From positions 7,254,001 to 7,318,000 of the forward strand of contig NZ_AP025739.1 of assembly GCF_003574315.2 (NCBI RefSeq): DNA of 64,000 bases, written 5' to 3'. Below, one piece after another: positions 26,536-34,592 of the stretch; within the stretch, counting starts at the first letter, position 1, and each line of letters opens with the position of its first letter. The position numbers and the translations under genes are program-made. The stretch is from Capsulimonas corticalis (GTDB lineage Bacteria > Armatimonadota > Armatimonadia > Armatimonadales > Capsulimonadaceae). The notes beneath the pieces were generated by a model, which was given only the letters and a program-made list of their open reading frames with translations, had not been told where the DNA came from and did not search any database.

Positions 26536-27078
26536 ATGAACGACAAACTGTACGCCCAGCGGAAGTTTCGTGGAAGCTCTATGCAATTCGCGGTCGGCCT
26601 CACCGTCTCCATGTTCATCGCCGCCGGATTCGCGACGCCGGCTCACGCTCTTGCCCCAGCGTTTACATTCACCGCGACCGTACCGGCCACGGTCGTGGCG
26701 GGCAGTACGTTCACCTTCCCCGCGTCGATCACCGATGTCGGCGGGCAGGCTACCGACTACAACTCATACTTTCAGATCTACGACCAGGGTTTCCATTTTC
26801 AGGGTCAGACGTTCTATACGAACCAAACCTTTGCTCCTGGGCAAACACTCAATTACAACGTGGCGATCACCGCCCCGTCCACTCCCGGAACCTACTATCT
26901 GGCCGCGCTCATGTTCAACCAGGACTATTCGAGCGGAATTGTCAGTCAAGAGTTCTTTACTCCCACCTTTAACGTGGTGGCCGCCGCCGTCCCCGAACCG
27001 TCGTCCGCCATTCCCATCGGACTGTTTCTCATCGGATCCTTGATCCTGAACGTACGACTGCGACGATTATGCGTCTGA
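26536..27078 (+). CDS. Small secreted protein with PEP-CTERM sorting signal
   Basis: Encodes 180 residues: a signal peptide ending AHA, a single beta-rich domain of about 110 residues (an Ig-like fold is suggested by the regular FTF, TFTF and NYNVAI strands), then VPEPSSAIP, a hydrophobic helix and a basic end (RLRRLC). This three-part tail is the PEP-CTERM signal recognised by exosortase-type sorting enzymes, which release the protein to the cell surface or matrix. No exosortase lies in the window. The protein body has no recognised function. It has its own promoter and no co-directional partner close by. Confidence 0.8.
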   Translation: MNDKLYAQRKFRGSSMQFAVGLTVSMFIAAGFATPAHALAPAFTFTATVPATVVAGSTFTFPASITDVGGQATDYNSYFQIYDQGFHFQGQTFYTNQTFAPGQTLNYNVAITAPSTPGTYYLAALMFNQDYSSGIVSQEFFTPTFNVVAAAVPEPSSAIPIGLFLIGSLILNVRLRRLCV

Positions 27079-27201
27079 AACAACAACGCAGCCGCCCGAA
27101 GCCGCAGCGGCCTGACATGATCCTTCCGAAGCAGGCACGCCAATTGCCCATGCGCCATCGCGCCATGAAAGCCATTTCGTCCATTTCTCTTACCAATCAG
27201 A

Positions 27202-27207
27202 TATAAT
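27202..27207 (+). promoter_or_regulatory. -10 box (TATAAT) before the 95-residue gene
   Basis: A perfect TATAAT lies 34 bases before the ATG at 27241. No good -35 box is seen at the right distance. Confidence 0.4.
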
Positions 27208-27240
27208 GCTATCAAGCATCTATATCCGAGGTAAGCAGCC

Positions 27241-27528
27241 ATGGCGAAGTTAGAAATAGAAATTTCTCCCGAGCTTTCCACATATCTTGAAGAGCAGGCC
27301 GCCTCAAGCGGCCTGACCGTCGAAGCGTGGGTCGTTCAAGCCATCACCCCTACCCCCAAAAAGACACTTGCGGAGGCGCTCGCGCCATATATCGTTCCTG
27401 TGGAAAGTCGCGCGCCATTGCCGAAGCGCTCAGAGAACGACCACGGCGTACAGTTTGCGGAGGCGCTCGCCGCGAAGAAGGCGGAATTCAATAACCCCGA
27501 TTTCCCGAACAAGACAAAATGGGATTGA
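27241..27528 (+). CDS. Small antitoxin-like protein of unknown function
   Basis: Encodes 95 residues after GAGGTAAG. The first 40 residues (LEIEISPELSTYLEEQAASS, then GLTVEAWVVQAI) have the pattern of one beta strand and two helices seen in ribbon-helix-helix type antitoxins. The rest is charged and probably disordered, ending NPDFPNKTKWD. No toxin could be recognised next to it. A frame continuing from its stop codon (27524-27694) also looks coding. Its opening resembles a short relic at 41366, MPKLEID followed by a stop. Confidence 0.55.
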   Translation: MAKLEIEISPELSTYLEEQAASSGLTVEAWVVQAITPTPKKTLAEALAPYIVPVESRAPLPKRSENDHGVQFAEALAAKKAEFNNPDFPNKTKWD

Positions 27529-27694
27529 CCGCTCACTACTACGCGCAAAATTGCGGCTGACGCCGGCCGAGCGAGTCGAAAAACATCAGCGCGCTCTGTT
27601 AGTCTTCCTGGAAGTTCAGCGTGCTGGACGAGAAGGCCGATCCGTTGGAAACCATTCCGCGATGACACCAACCTATGCTGAACCAAACAATTGA
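27524..27694 (+). other. Possible small gene or gene relic overlapping the previous stop
   Basis: This frame reads IDRSLLRAKLRLTPAERVEK followed by HQRALLVFLEVQRAGRE, which is helical and looks like real protein. It overlaps the preceding stop codon as ATTGA and the next start codon by about 20 bases. Its first codon would be ATT; there is no ATG, GTG or TTG at a sensible place. It may be a gene with a rare start or a remnant. Confidence 0.35.
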
Positions 27695-28619
27695 CACGCG
27701 CCTCGCGCATTCGCAAAGTATTTTGATCGCTGGCGGCGGGGGCGGATACGATGTCGTCTGCGGAGCGCCGATTGCCCTCGCGCTGGCGAGACAAGGCAAG
27801 GACGTACACATCGCCGGTTTTTCGTCGACGCCGATTAACGACATTGCGAACGCTACTCAGCACTCCCCATTCTTGGTGGAAGTGACCGCCCGCTCATCTC
27901 GACCGTCGTACTTCCCGGAGGGATGGCTGGCGAAGGCCCTGAGCGACCGAATGGCGCGAGACGTCTCGGTTTGGTGCATGGGGGCGTCAGGAGTCGGACC
28001 GCTCCTGGAGAGCTACACGCGGCTCGTCCGTGATTTATCCATTGACACGATTATCTTAGTGGACGGCGGCGTCGATTCATTGCTGCGGGGCGACGAAAAC
28101 GCGCTTGGGTCTCCTCTGGAAGACGCGATATCACTCGCGGCGCTTTCGCTGCTCGAAGGGCCACAGCGAATACTTGCCGCCGTGGCGTTTGGAGCAGAGC
28201 GCCTCGATCAAATTTGTCATGCGCAGGTGCTGGCGCGTGTCGCCGCGCTGACGAACGCCGGAGCTTGGCTTGGCTGCGAATGCTTGGAAGGCGTGGCCGC
28301 AACAGACCTCAGCGAAATCGCGGAATATATATTGCAAAATCAGCGCGGAATGCGTCAAAGCATCGTCATCGCATCGCTCATATCCGCGATACGCGGCGAC
28401 TTTGGCGACGTGGCGGTACTGCCGCATGCGACAACAACGCCGCCGTGGATATCACCGCTAACGTCGTTATTCTGGTATTTCGATCTTCCGGAAGTAGCGC
28501 GCCAGAATCTGTATTTGTCCAAGCTAATCAACACTACAACATATGATCAGGCAGCAGAATATCTTGGCGGATATCTCAAATCCCGAGTGAAGCGCGGTTG
28601 GGAAGCGATTCCCATTTAG
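27675..28619 (+). CDS. DUF1152 family protein
   Basis: Encodes 314 residues, a normal length for DUF1152. The N-terminus has a glycine-rich loop (ILIAGGGGGYDVVCGAPIA) typical of this family and suggestive of nucleotide or phosphate binding. TIILVDGGVDSLLRGDE and LEDAISLAAL are further conserved-looking blocks. No biochemical role is established for the family. The protein has no signal peptide and should be cytoplasmic. Its beginning overlaps the small frame at 27524-27694, so these may once have formed one transcription unit. Confidence 0.75.
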   Translation: MLNQTIDTRLAHSQSILIAGGGGGYDVVCGAPIALALARQGKDVHIAGFSSTPINDIANATQHSPFLVEVTARSSRPSYFPEGWLAKALSDRMARDVSVWCMGASGVGPLLESYTRLVRDLSIDTIILVDGGVDSLLRGDENALGSPLEDAISLAALSLLEGPQRILAAVAFGAERLDQICHAQVLARVAALTNAGAWLGCECLEGVAATDLSEIAEYILQNQRGMRQSIVIASLISAIRGDFGDVAVLPHATTTPPWISPLTSLFWYFDLPEVARQNLYLSKLINTTTYDQAAEYLGGYLKSRVKRGWEAIPI

Positions 28620-28828
28620 TTTACGGACGACGAGCGCTGCAATTAAATCGGCTGGAATACGAAGAGTGTTTCAGAAATACACCGTCGCGGGCGCGGTCGT
28701 GCATGCGATACTCCATGAGTACGCGTGGATGATCTATTTTGCCGAGCCAGATTTGGATGGCGTAAGCAAAGATGTAGTCTTGGAATAATCGCAAAAAATT
28801 TGCGGTACAATACGATATTACTATCACC

Positions 28829-29095
28829 GTGTCACCAAAAATTGAGCGAGCGCTGACCGTCGAGGCGACACGGCTAGGAACGACGCCGGACTTATTGGCA
28901 GAGCAAATATTGACCACTTCTCTTGCAGCCGCATCCGACGGAGATCTATCGCTCCCATCTTCTGGTCAGACGCTGAGCAATCTTGTTGCTATGGCTCAGA
29001 CGCTGGAACTGCGGGCAACGCCGTCCACAGACTCGGATATGCCATTTGGCGAAGCCATCGTGAATAAGTATCGCAGACAGAGTTTTACGCTGTGA
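28829..29095 (+). CDS. Small antitoxin-like protein; start uncertain (GTG 28829 or ATT 28817)
   Basis: From GTG the frame gives 88 residues: VSPKIERALTVEATRLGTTP followed by DLLAEQIL, again the pattern of a small DNA-binding antitoxin. The leader (CGGTACAATA and onward) is alike to that of a broken frame at 40779 that starts ATG-ACA-ATC-ACA-GTG-TCA. Here the equivalent first codon is ATT at 28817, giving ITITVSPK. So the true start may be a rare ATT, or the original ATG was lost and GTG is used. A TACAAT -10 box is at 28806-28811. No partner toxin was recognised. Confidence 0.45.
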   Translation: MSPKIERALTVEATRLGTTPDLLAEQILTTSLAAASDGDLSLPSSGQTLSNLVAMAQTLELRATPSTDSDMPFGEAIVNKYRRQSFTL

Positions 29096-29159
29096 CGCTC
29101 ATTGACGCCGATCCCCTTTTCGCTCTGCTTCATCGACGCGAATCCCTCCAAAATTGACA

Positions 29160-29215
29160 AGCGCCGCCGCCGACCCTTCACGATAGGATTCGCCGGCGGC
29201 GCTCGTCTTTCTTAT
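29160..29215. terminator. Bidirectional terminator between convergent genes
   Basis: AGCGCCGCCG at 29160-29169 pairs with CGGCGGCGCT at 29194-29203. CGTCTTTCTTATT follows on the plus strand, and TTGTCAATTTT follows on the minus strand. Confidence 0.65.
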
Positions 29216-29227
29216 TACTCCCCGAGT

Positions 29228-31147
29228 TTAGTGTTCGTACGCCCCCATATCAATCGCCGTACCCTGTACGCGCGACGCGCCGGCGTAGTCGAGGGTTCCG
29301 ACGACGGTGGAGCCGAGGTTGGTTCCGGTGTTTCGCGCCGGGGAGCCGGTGTTGGTGTCGAGGGTCGGCGTGGTGGTGCTGACGAAGAGTGGGTCGGCGT
29401 AGGTGGAGTGGGCGTCCTGGCCGCTGGCGGTTTTCCAGGAGGCGAAGGTGTAGTCCCAGGCCGTTTGGTTGATCCACTGCCATTTCGCATTGGTGTTGCC
29501 GCCGGTGGAGTAGTAGTCGTTGTAGTCGAACACGCCGACGGCGGCGCCGTCGGTGGCGATGTCTTTGACGAAGACGTCTTGCGAGCCGGCGTAGAGGATG
29601 TTGTTTTTGAAGATGCTGTTTGTGGTTCTCCAGGCGATCTGGATCTCGCCGCACCACCAGTTGTTGGTGTCATTCGAATACAGGGTGTTGTTCACGAAGG
29701 TGCAGTGGTCCGTGCCGCCGGTTCCGCTGGACGCGTAGCCGCCGACTTCAATGGCGGCCGTGGCGTTTTTGTAGATCAGGTTGCCGCGCGCCGTGACGTA
29801 GCTGGTGACTTTCCCGACATTCTCGCTCGACGCCGAAACGCCAATGTCGCAGTTGCGGACTAAGTTCCGCTCCAGGATGATGTTTGTGCCGCCATCGACG
29901 TAAAGGCCGGCGCAGGTATTGGCGCTGTAATATGGGTTCGCGAGGGTCGAGCAGTTAAATACGGTATTGCCGGTCACCAAGCCGCTGCGCGCCTGATCGA
30001 CCAGCGGCGAGGTTCCGTAGCCGCCCGCGAGGACGACGCCGATGTTGTTGTTGTCGTGGATGAGGTTATTGGAGACCGTGAATGTCGCGACGTTGCCGAC
30101 CAGCGTGCAGGATTCGCTCCAGCCCGTCTTCAGCGCGTTGATCTCATTGCTGTCGATGGTGACGTTGTCGATGTCGCCGGAACTGCTATTGCCTCGGATC
30201 AGAATTCCGTGCGCGTTGCCGTTGCTGGACGCCGTGTTCGTGATATCGTGAATGTGACAGCTGAGGATCTGAATATAGCTGTCGGCGCCATCCACCATCA
30301 CGCCGGCGGGGCTTGAGGTGGAGGAGGTCGATTGGCCGTTTCGGATCTCCAGCCCCAGGATCTTGATATAGTTGTGGTTCGAGATCTGGATGAGCCCATG
30401 GTCGTAGCTTGGGACCCAGCCGGTCCCGTCGATCACAGCGGCCTCGCCCGGGTAGTTGCGGAAAGTGATGTACCCGCCCGACGACGATCCGGAGACGTTG
30501 ACATCGAAGGGCGCGTAGGAGCCGGCCCGGAAATAAACCGTCGCGCCGGCGGCGGCCGTGTTGGCCGCTTTCTGGCCGGTGCGCCAGGGGGCGGAGATCG
30601 TGCCGGCGTTCGAGTCGCTGCCGCTAGTGGAGACGTAGTAACTGACGCCCCCGGTGGAATACGTGACCACCGTCGGATCGAGCGTCACGGTCCAGCTCGC
30701 ATCGGCGCCGGCAAAGGCAATGCGCGCCGATGTCGGCGAACCGATGGCGCTCAGCGGAACCGCAAACTGGACCGTTCCCGCGACCGGCGTCGTCTCCGTC
30801 ACCACGCCGGACGCCGAGGCCCAGCTCCACGTCCCGCCATTCGCGGTGGATTTGTAGAGTCCGGTGTCTTCAATCAGGTAATCGGCGCCGATCCCGCTCA
30901 CCGTGTACCCCGTGCTGGCGCTGCTGTCCGTGTCCAAATACACCTGAAAATGGGCGTAGGAGCCGGTATACGAAGCTTTGTAATAAAGATTCGTCCCATC
31001 GCTCCAGGTCGTTTCATTTGAGAAAGCAGCGAATGCGCTCTGCGGCAGCGCCGCGAAGGCAAGTAACATCATCGCTAATGCTTGCAATAATCGCAACGAC
31101 AAACATTTTATGGTACGGAATAAAGTCGTTGATGCGAATGGTTTCAT
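29228..31147 (-). CDS. Secreted parallel beta-helix protein with N-terminal beta-sandwich domain
   Basis: Encodes 639 residues. The ATG at 31147 is chosen over the upstream frame because GGAGG precedes it and a signal peptide ending AFAA starts there. Residues 30-165 form a beta-sandwich (LYYKASYTGSYAHFQVYLD) like domains in DOMON/CBM9-related proteins. YYVSTSGSDSNAGTISAPW then opens a right-handed parallel beta-helix with many N-rich turns (LVRNCDIG, FVNNTLYSND) and an end ASRVQGTAIDMGAYEH typical of secreted helix proteins of the pectate-lyase-like class. No catalytic residues were identified, so lyase, hydrolase or binding roles are all open. It is last in the sugar uptake block. Confidence 0.75.
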   Translation of the reverse strand: MKPFASTTLFRTIKCLSLRLLQALAMMLLAFAALPQSAFAAFSNETTWSDGTNLYYKASYTGSYAHFQVYLDTDSSASTGYTVSGIGADYLIEDTGLYKSTANGGTWSWASASGVVTETTPVAGTVQFAVPLSAIGSPTSARIAFAGADASWTVTLDPTVVTYSTGGVSYYVSTSGSDSNAGTISAPWRTGQKAANTAAAGATVYFRAGSYAPFDVNVSGSSSGGYITFRNYPGEAAVIDGTGWVPSYDHGLIQISNHNYIKILGLEIRNGQSTSSTSSPAGVMVDGADSYIQILSCHIHDITNTASSNGNAHGILIRGNSSSGDIDNVTIDSNEINALKTGWSESCTLVGNVATFTVSNNLIHDNNNIGVVLAGGYGTSPLVDQARSGLVTGNTVFNCSTLANPYYSANTCAGLYVDGGTNIILERNLVRNCDIGVSASSENVGKVTSYVTARGNLIYKNATAAIEVGGYASSGTGGTDHCTFVNNTLYSNDTNNWWCGEIQIAWRTTNSIFKNNILYAGSQDVFVKDIATDGAAVGVFDYNDYYSTGGNTNAKWQWINQTAWDYTFASWKTASGQDAHSTYADPLFVSTTTPTLDTNTGSPARNTGTNLGSTVVGTLDYAGASRVQGTAIDMGAYEH

Positions 31148-31216
31148 GGTAATCCTCCAAGATCCGATATGGCTTACACTGCGAGGCAATCATCTTCCGG
31201 GGTCTTTGAATTAGGA

Positions 31217-31237
31217 ACCCGGGTATAAAACCCGGGT
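31217..31237 (-). terminator. Hairpin after the ABC transporter operon
   Basis: ACCCGGG and CCCGGGT pair around a seven-base AT loop, between the permease stop and the beta-helix gene. It is only weakly T-rich downstream. Confidence 0.5.
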
Positions 31238-31299
31238 GAAATGCATGCCCCTATGAACGCTCTGACGTAAGGCGTGTCACCTCCTTTGTCGCAAATCCC

Positions 31300-32250
31300 T
31301 CAATTCTTGCCGCCGGTCGTCGCGATCCCTTGCACGAACGTCTTCTGTGTGAAGAAGAACAGAACCATCACTGGCAGCATGAAGATCGTTGAGTCAGCCA
31401 TCAGCGACGCCCACTCGCTGCCGTGAGCGCCGAGGAGCTGCTGTAATCCGTAGGCAAGCGTGTAGCGCGCGGGGTTGTTGATGTAGAGCAGCGGCCCGAA
31501 GAAGTCGTTCCAGGTCGCCAGAAATTGAAACAGGGCGCAGGTCACTAGCGCCGGCCGCGCCAGGGGCAGCATTACCTGCCAGAAAATGCGCCATTCGCTG
31601 GCGCCGTCCACGCGCGCCGCCTCCGCCAGCTCGGCGGGGAGGTTTCGGAAGAACTGCGTTAGCAGAAAGATATAAAATGGCGCGCCGCAGAACGCGGGAA
31701 CGATCAAAGGCAGGTAGGTGCCATACCAGTGAAGCCATCGGAAGAGCGCGACGGTGGGAACCATCGTCACTTGCGCAGGTATTGCAATCGTTGCGACCAT
31801 GACGAGGAATAATACGGACTTTCCGCGAAACTCCTGCCGTGCGAAGCCGTAGGCGACCACGGCGCTGGAGATGACGGCGCCCACAACAGTGAAGAAACAA
31901 AGCAACAACGTATTTTTAAGATACATCGCGAACGGCACGGCGCGCAACGCTCGGGGATAGTTTTGCCACTCGATCGGATGCGGGAAGAGGCTGGCCCACG
32001 TGAGCGGACCGCCATGCGCGAAGATCTGCGCGTCGGGCTTCAGCGATGTCGAAATCATCCAGGCAAGCGGCATCAGCGCCGGGATACAAAGGACAAGCAG
32101 CGCCACATGCGCCAGAATGCTTTGAAGGCGGGTCAGACGCCCAAACGACGCGCGCCGTTTTGTTCTTCGGACGGGCATGGCGGCCGTCCGGGCTCGGTTT
32201 CCTGTCGCGTAGGACGCTTCCGGCATCGCGCCGGGCGACTCACTGCTCAT
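31300..32250 (-). CDS. Carbohydrate ABC transporter permease, MalG type
   Basis: Encodes 316 residues with six predicted membrane helices. The permease loop motif EAARVDGASEWRIFWQVMLP, which docks to the ATPase, is clear. The LKNTLLLCFFTVVGAVISS and PAFCGAPFYIFLL helices are as in sugar permeases. ATG at 32250 has GGAG seven bases upstream. A GTG at 32277 overlaps the stop codon of the solute-binding protein gene (TAGTG) and is an alternative that would add nine residues. It pairs with the MalF-type permease at 33685. No ATPase gene is in the operon, so a shared MsmK/UgpC-type ATPase elsewhere is probable. Confidence 0.9.
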   Translation of the reverse strand: MSSESPGAMPEASYATGNRARTAAMPVRRTKRRASFGRLTRLQSILAHVALLVLCIPALMPLAWMISTSLKPDAQIFAHGGPLTWASLFPHPIEWQNYPRALRAVPFAMYLKNTLLLCFFTVVGAVISSAVVAYGFARQEFRGKSVLFLVMVATIAIPAQVTMVPTVALFRWLHWYGTYLPLIVPAFCGAPFYIFLLTQFFRNLPAELAEAARVDGASEWRIFWQVMLPLARPALVTCALFQFLATWNDFFGPLLYINNPARYTLAYGLQQLLGAHGSEWASLMADSTIFMLPVMVLFFFTQKTFVQGIATTGGKN

Positions 32251-32276
32251 TCCCTTGCTCCATTCTCGCGCGGTCA

Positions 32277-33653
32277 CTACTGATCATATCCCAGCTCCCT
32301 GCGCCGGCGGCGCTCCCGCTCCGTCTCGCGCTCAAGCTGCGCCAGCGCCTCATTCGGCGTCACGGCGCCGCGCTCCGCCAGTTCATCTTTGCTCTGAATC
32401 CGATCCATCAGGAACTGCTGGTATGGCACGGGCGGCGTGGTGACCAGATTGGAGCTCGCCGCCAGCCGCACAAACGTCTGGTACTGCGGATAGCGACGCA
32501 GATAGGCCTGGTAGGCGGGCGAATTCGTCATCCGAGGCGACGACGGCAGCCAGCCAAAGGAGGCGTTGAACGCCGCCGCACGCTCCGGATCATCCAGTCC
32601 CGACCAGAACTTAATGAACTCCCAGGCTCCTTCGGGATGCTGGGCGCCGACCGGAATGGTCAAGTAGTCGATGGAGGCGAAACTCGCGAGCGGCTTGCCG
32701 CCGCGCGGCGGCGGCAGCGGAGCCACCCGGTATTCCATATGAGGAGCAAACTGAGCCAGCTGCATCACGCGCCATTCGCCGTCGAGCGTCACCGTGAACG
32801 ATCCATCGATAAACGGCCAATCGGCGCCGTTGTTCTCGGACTTGAGGCCGGCGCTGAAGCGTCGGACACGCTCCATTCCCAGCTTCTGCCCGGTCTGCGT
32901 GAGGTAGTCCAGCGCGCGCTTGTTCTCGGGAGTATCCAAAAGCGCCTGGTGGGTGCGCGGGTCGTAGAACCCGCCGCCGAATGCGGGCGCGTAACGGGTC
33001 AAACCCTGAGGCAGAAAGCCGAGACGCGCGTAACGGCCGTCGCTGTCAACCTGGTTCAAACGGCTCCCCACGTCCGTTAACGCCTCCAGGGTGTCCGGGA
33101 ACCGATCCGGGTCCAGTCCCGCCTGCCGAAATTGGTCAGGGCGGTAGTAACAGGCGTAGACATCGACCGCCAGCGGCAGGCCGTATAAATGCCCTTTGTA
33201 CCAGCCGTTGTCGTGGAACACGGGATAGGTGTCATGCGAAAAAGATCGCCGCTCGGCGGGCGACATTTTTGTTTCCAACGGCTGAAGCACGCCGGCCTGT
33301 CCCCAAGAACCGATCGCCTGCGTCCACTGCGCCATCACATCCGGTGGATCGCCTCCGGCGGCCGACAGCAGAAACTTCGTATCGGCCTGCCCATACGGCA
33401 CCTGCACCGGAATGACCTCGTACTTGGTCTGACTGGCGTTAAATTCCGCGACGACATGCTCCATGACGGGCTGCCATTGCGCGCTCCACATGTGCCAATA
33501 GTAGACGGGAATGCGCGGCGGGGCCGGCCGCGCGGCGAACGCCGTCGCGGGCGTCGTCCAATGCGCCTGGGGCGCCAGGGTAATCGTCAGCGCGCCGGCA
33601 ACCGTCAGCGCGGCGAGCGCCGTCGCCACTCTTTTGCGAGTATTGCCTTGCAT
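32277..33653 (-). CDS. Extracellular sugar-binding protein (family 1 solute-binding)
   Basis: Encodes 458 residues. ATG at 33653 begins a signal sequence (RKRVATALAALTVAGALTIT); the earlier ATG at 33695 overlaps the upstream permease stop and adds 14 charged residues. The mature part has the family pattern: VYYWHMWSAQW at the N-terminus, FNASQTKYEVIPVQVPYG, PPDVMAQWTQAIGSWGQAG, GLPLAVDVYACYYRPDQF and FIKFWSGLDDPERAAAFN. No lipobox cysteine is visible. It should capture oligosaccharides for the two flanking permeases. The C-terminal RETERERRRRR stretch is unusually basic. Confidence 0.9.
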   Translation of the reverse strand: MQGNTRKRVATALAALTVAGALTITLAPQAHWTTPATAFAARPAPPRIPVYYWHMWSAQWQPVMEHVVAEFNASQTKYEVIPVQVPYGQADTKFLLSAAGGDPPDVMAQWTQAIGSWGQAGVLQPLETKMSPAERRSFSHDTYPVFHDNGWYKGHLYGLPLAVDVYACYYRPDQFRQAGLDPDRFPDTLEALTDVGSRLNQVDSDGRYARLGFLPQGLTRYAPAFGGGFYDPRTHQALLDTPENKRALDYLTQTGQKLGMERVRRFSAGLKSENNGADWPFIDGSFTVTLDGEWRVMQLAQFAPHMEYRVAPLPPPRGGKPLASFASIDYLTIPVGAQHPEGAWEFIKFWSGLDDPERAAAFNASFGWLPSSPRMTNSPAYQAYLRRYPQYQTFVRLAASSNLVTTPPVPYQQFLMDRIQSKDELAERGAVTPNEALAQLERETERERRRRRELGYDQ

Positions 33654-33684
33654 CGTTTCTTTTCGCTCTCTGCGTGGCTGCTGG

Positions 33685-34551
33685 TTATCCCTCATAATGG
33701 ACCCAGCGGCGCTGCGACCAGAACAGCAAGCCCGTGATGCTGATAATGATCAGGAACAGCACCCAACCCATGGCGCTGGCGTAGCCCATGTCCAGATAGT
33801 GCCAGGCCCTCTCAAATAAGTAGAGCGCGTAGAAATGCGTGCTGTCCTCCGGGCCGCCCTGGGTCATGATGAAGGCTTCGGTGAAGTACTGGAAGACGCC
33901 GATCACTCCCATAATCACGTTGAAGAAGATTACGGGCGAGAGCATCGGCAGCGTGACATTTCGCAAGCGCTGCCATGGAGTCGCGCCATCGATCAGAGCC
34001 GCCTCATAAAGATAGACCGGGATATCCTTGAGCCCCGCCAGGTAGATCACCATACTGCCGCCCACGCCCCACAGCGACATCAGAACGAGGCTGGGAAGCG
34101 CCCACTGCGGACTTTGCAGCCACTCCGGTCCTGCAATTCCGACGGCTCGCAGCAGGCGGTTCACCAGGCCGATCTCGGGATTGAGCAGCCATAAGAACAC
34201 GACGGAGGTCGCCACCGACGGCAAGATGGACGGGATAAAGAAGATCGTTCGATAGAGGCTGATCCCGCGAATGTCCAGATTGAGCAGCAACGCAAGCCCA
34301 ACGCCGGCGGCGACGCTCAGCGGAACGGCCATCATGGCGAACTTCACGGTCACGCCCAGGGAAGCCCAGAATAGCGGGTCGCCGTGCGCCAGTGTCCGAT
34401 AGTTGGCGCCGCCGACCCAGACCGGCGGGGTGACGATGTTGTACCGAGTAAACGACAGCACGATGCTGCTCAGAAATGGATACGCCGTGAACATCAGGAA
34501 CCCTAAAATCCATGGGCTGATGAACGCATAACCGACTAATCCCTTCTTCAT
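33685..34551 (-). CDS. Carbohydrate ABC transporter permease, MalF/UgpA type
   Basis: Encodes 288 residues with six predicted membrane helices starting YAFISPWILGFLMFTAYPF. The ATPase-docking loop is EAALIDGATPWQRLRNVTLP. IMTQGGPEDSTHFYALYLFE is a signature of sugar-type inner-membrane permeases. It forms the membrane channel with the MalG-type protein at 31300. It lies 41 bases after the GH31 gene and overlaps the longer possible start of the binding protein gene, so the block reads as one operon. Confidence 0.92.
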   Translation of the reverse strand: MKKGLVGYAFISPWILGFLMFTAYPFLSSIVLSFTRYNIVTPPVWVGGANYRTLAHGDPLFWASLGVTVKFAMMAVPLSVAAGVGLALLLNLDIRGISLYRTIFFIPSILPSVATSVVFLWLLNPEIGLVNRLLRAVGIAGPEWLQSPQWALPSLVLMSLWGVGGSMVIYLAGLKDIPVYLYEAALIDGATPWQRLRNVTLPMLSPVIFFNVIMGVIGVFQYFTEAFIMTQGGPEDSTHFYALYLFERAWHYLDMGYASAMGWVLFLIIISITGLLFWSQRRWVHYEG

Positions 34552-34592
34552 GTCTTTATGGATTCCTCACCGAACGAGCGCGGTCTTCCCAA

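Noticed and set aside
29102-29863. Plus-strand open frame of about 250 codons
   Set aside because: It is antisense to the beta-helix gene and made of Gly/Val/Arg repeats that mirror that gene's repeats; no ribosome site or homology.
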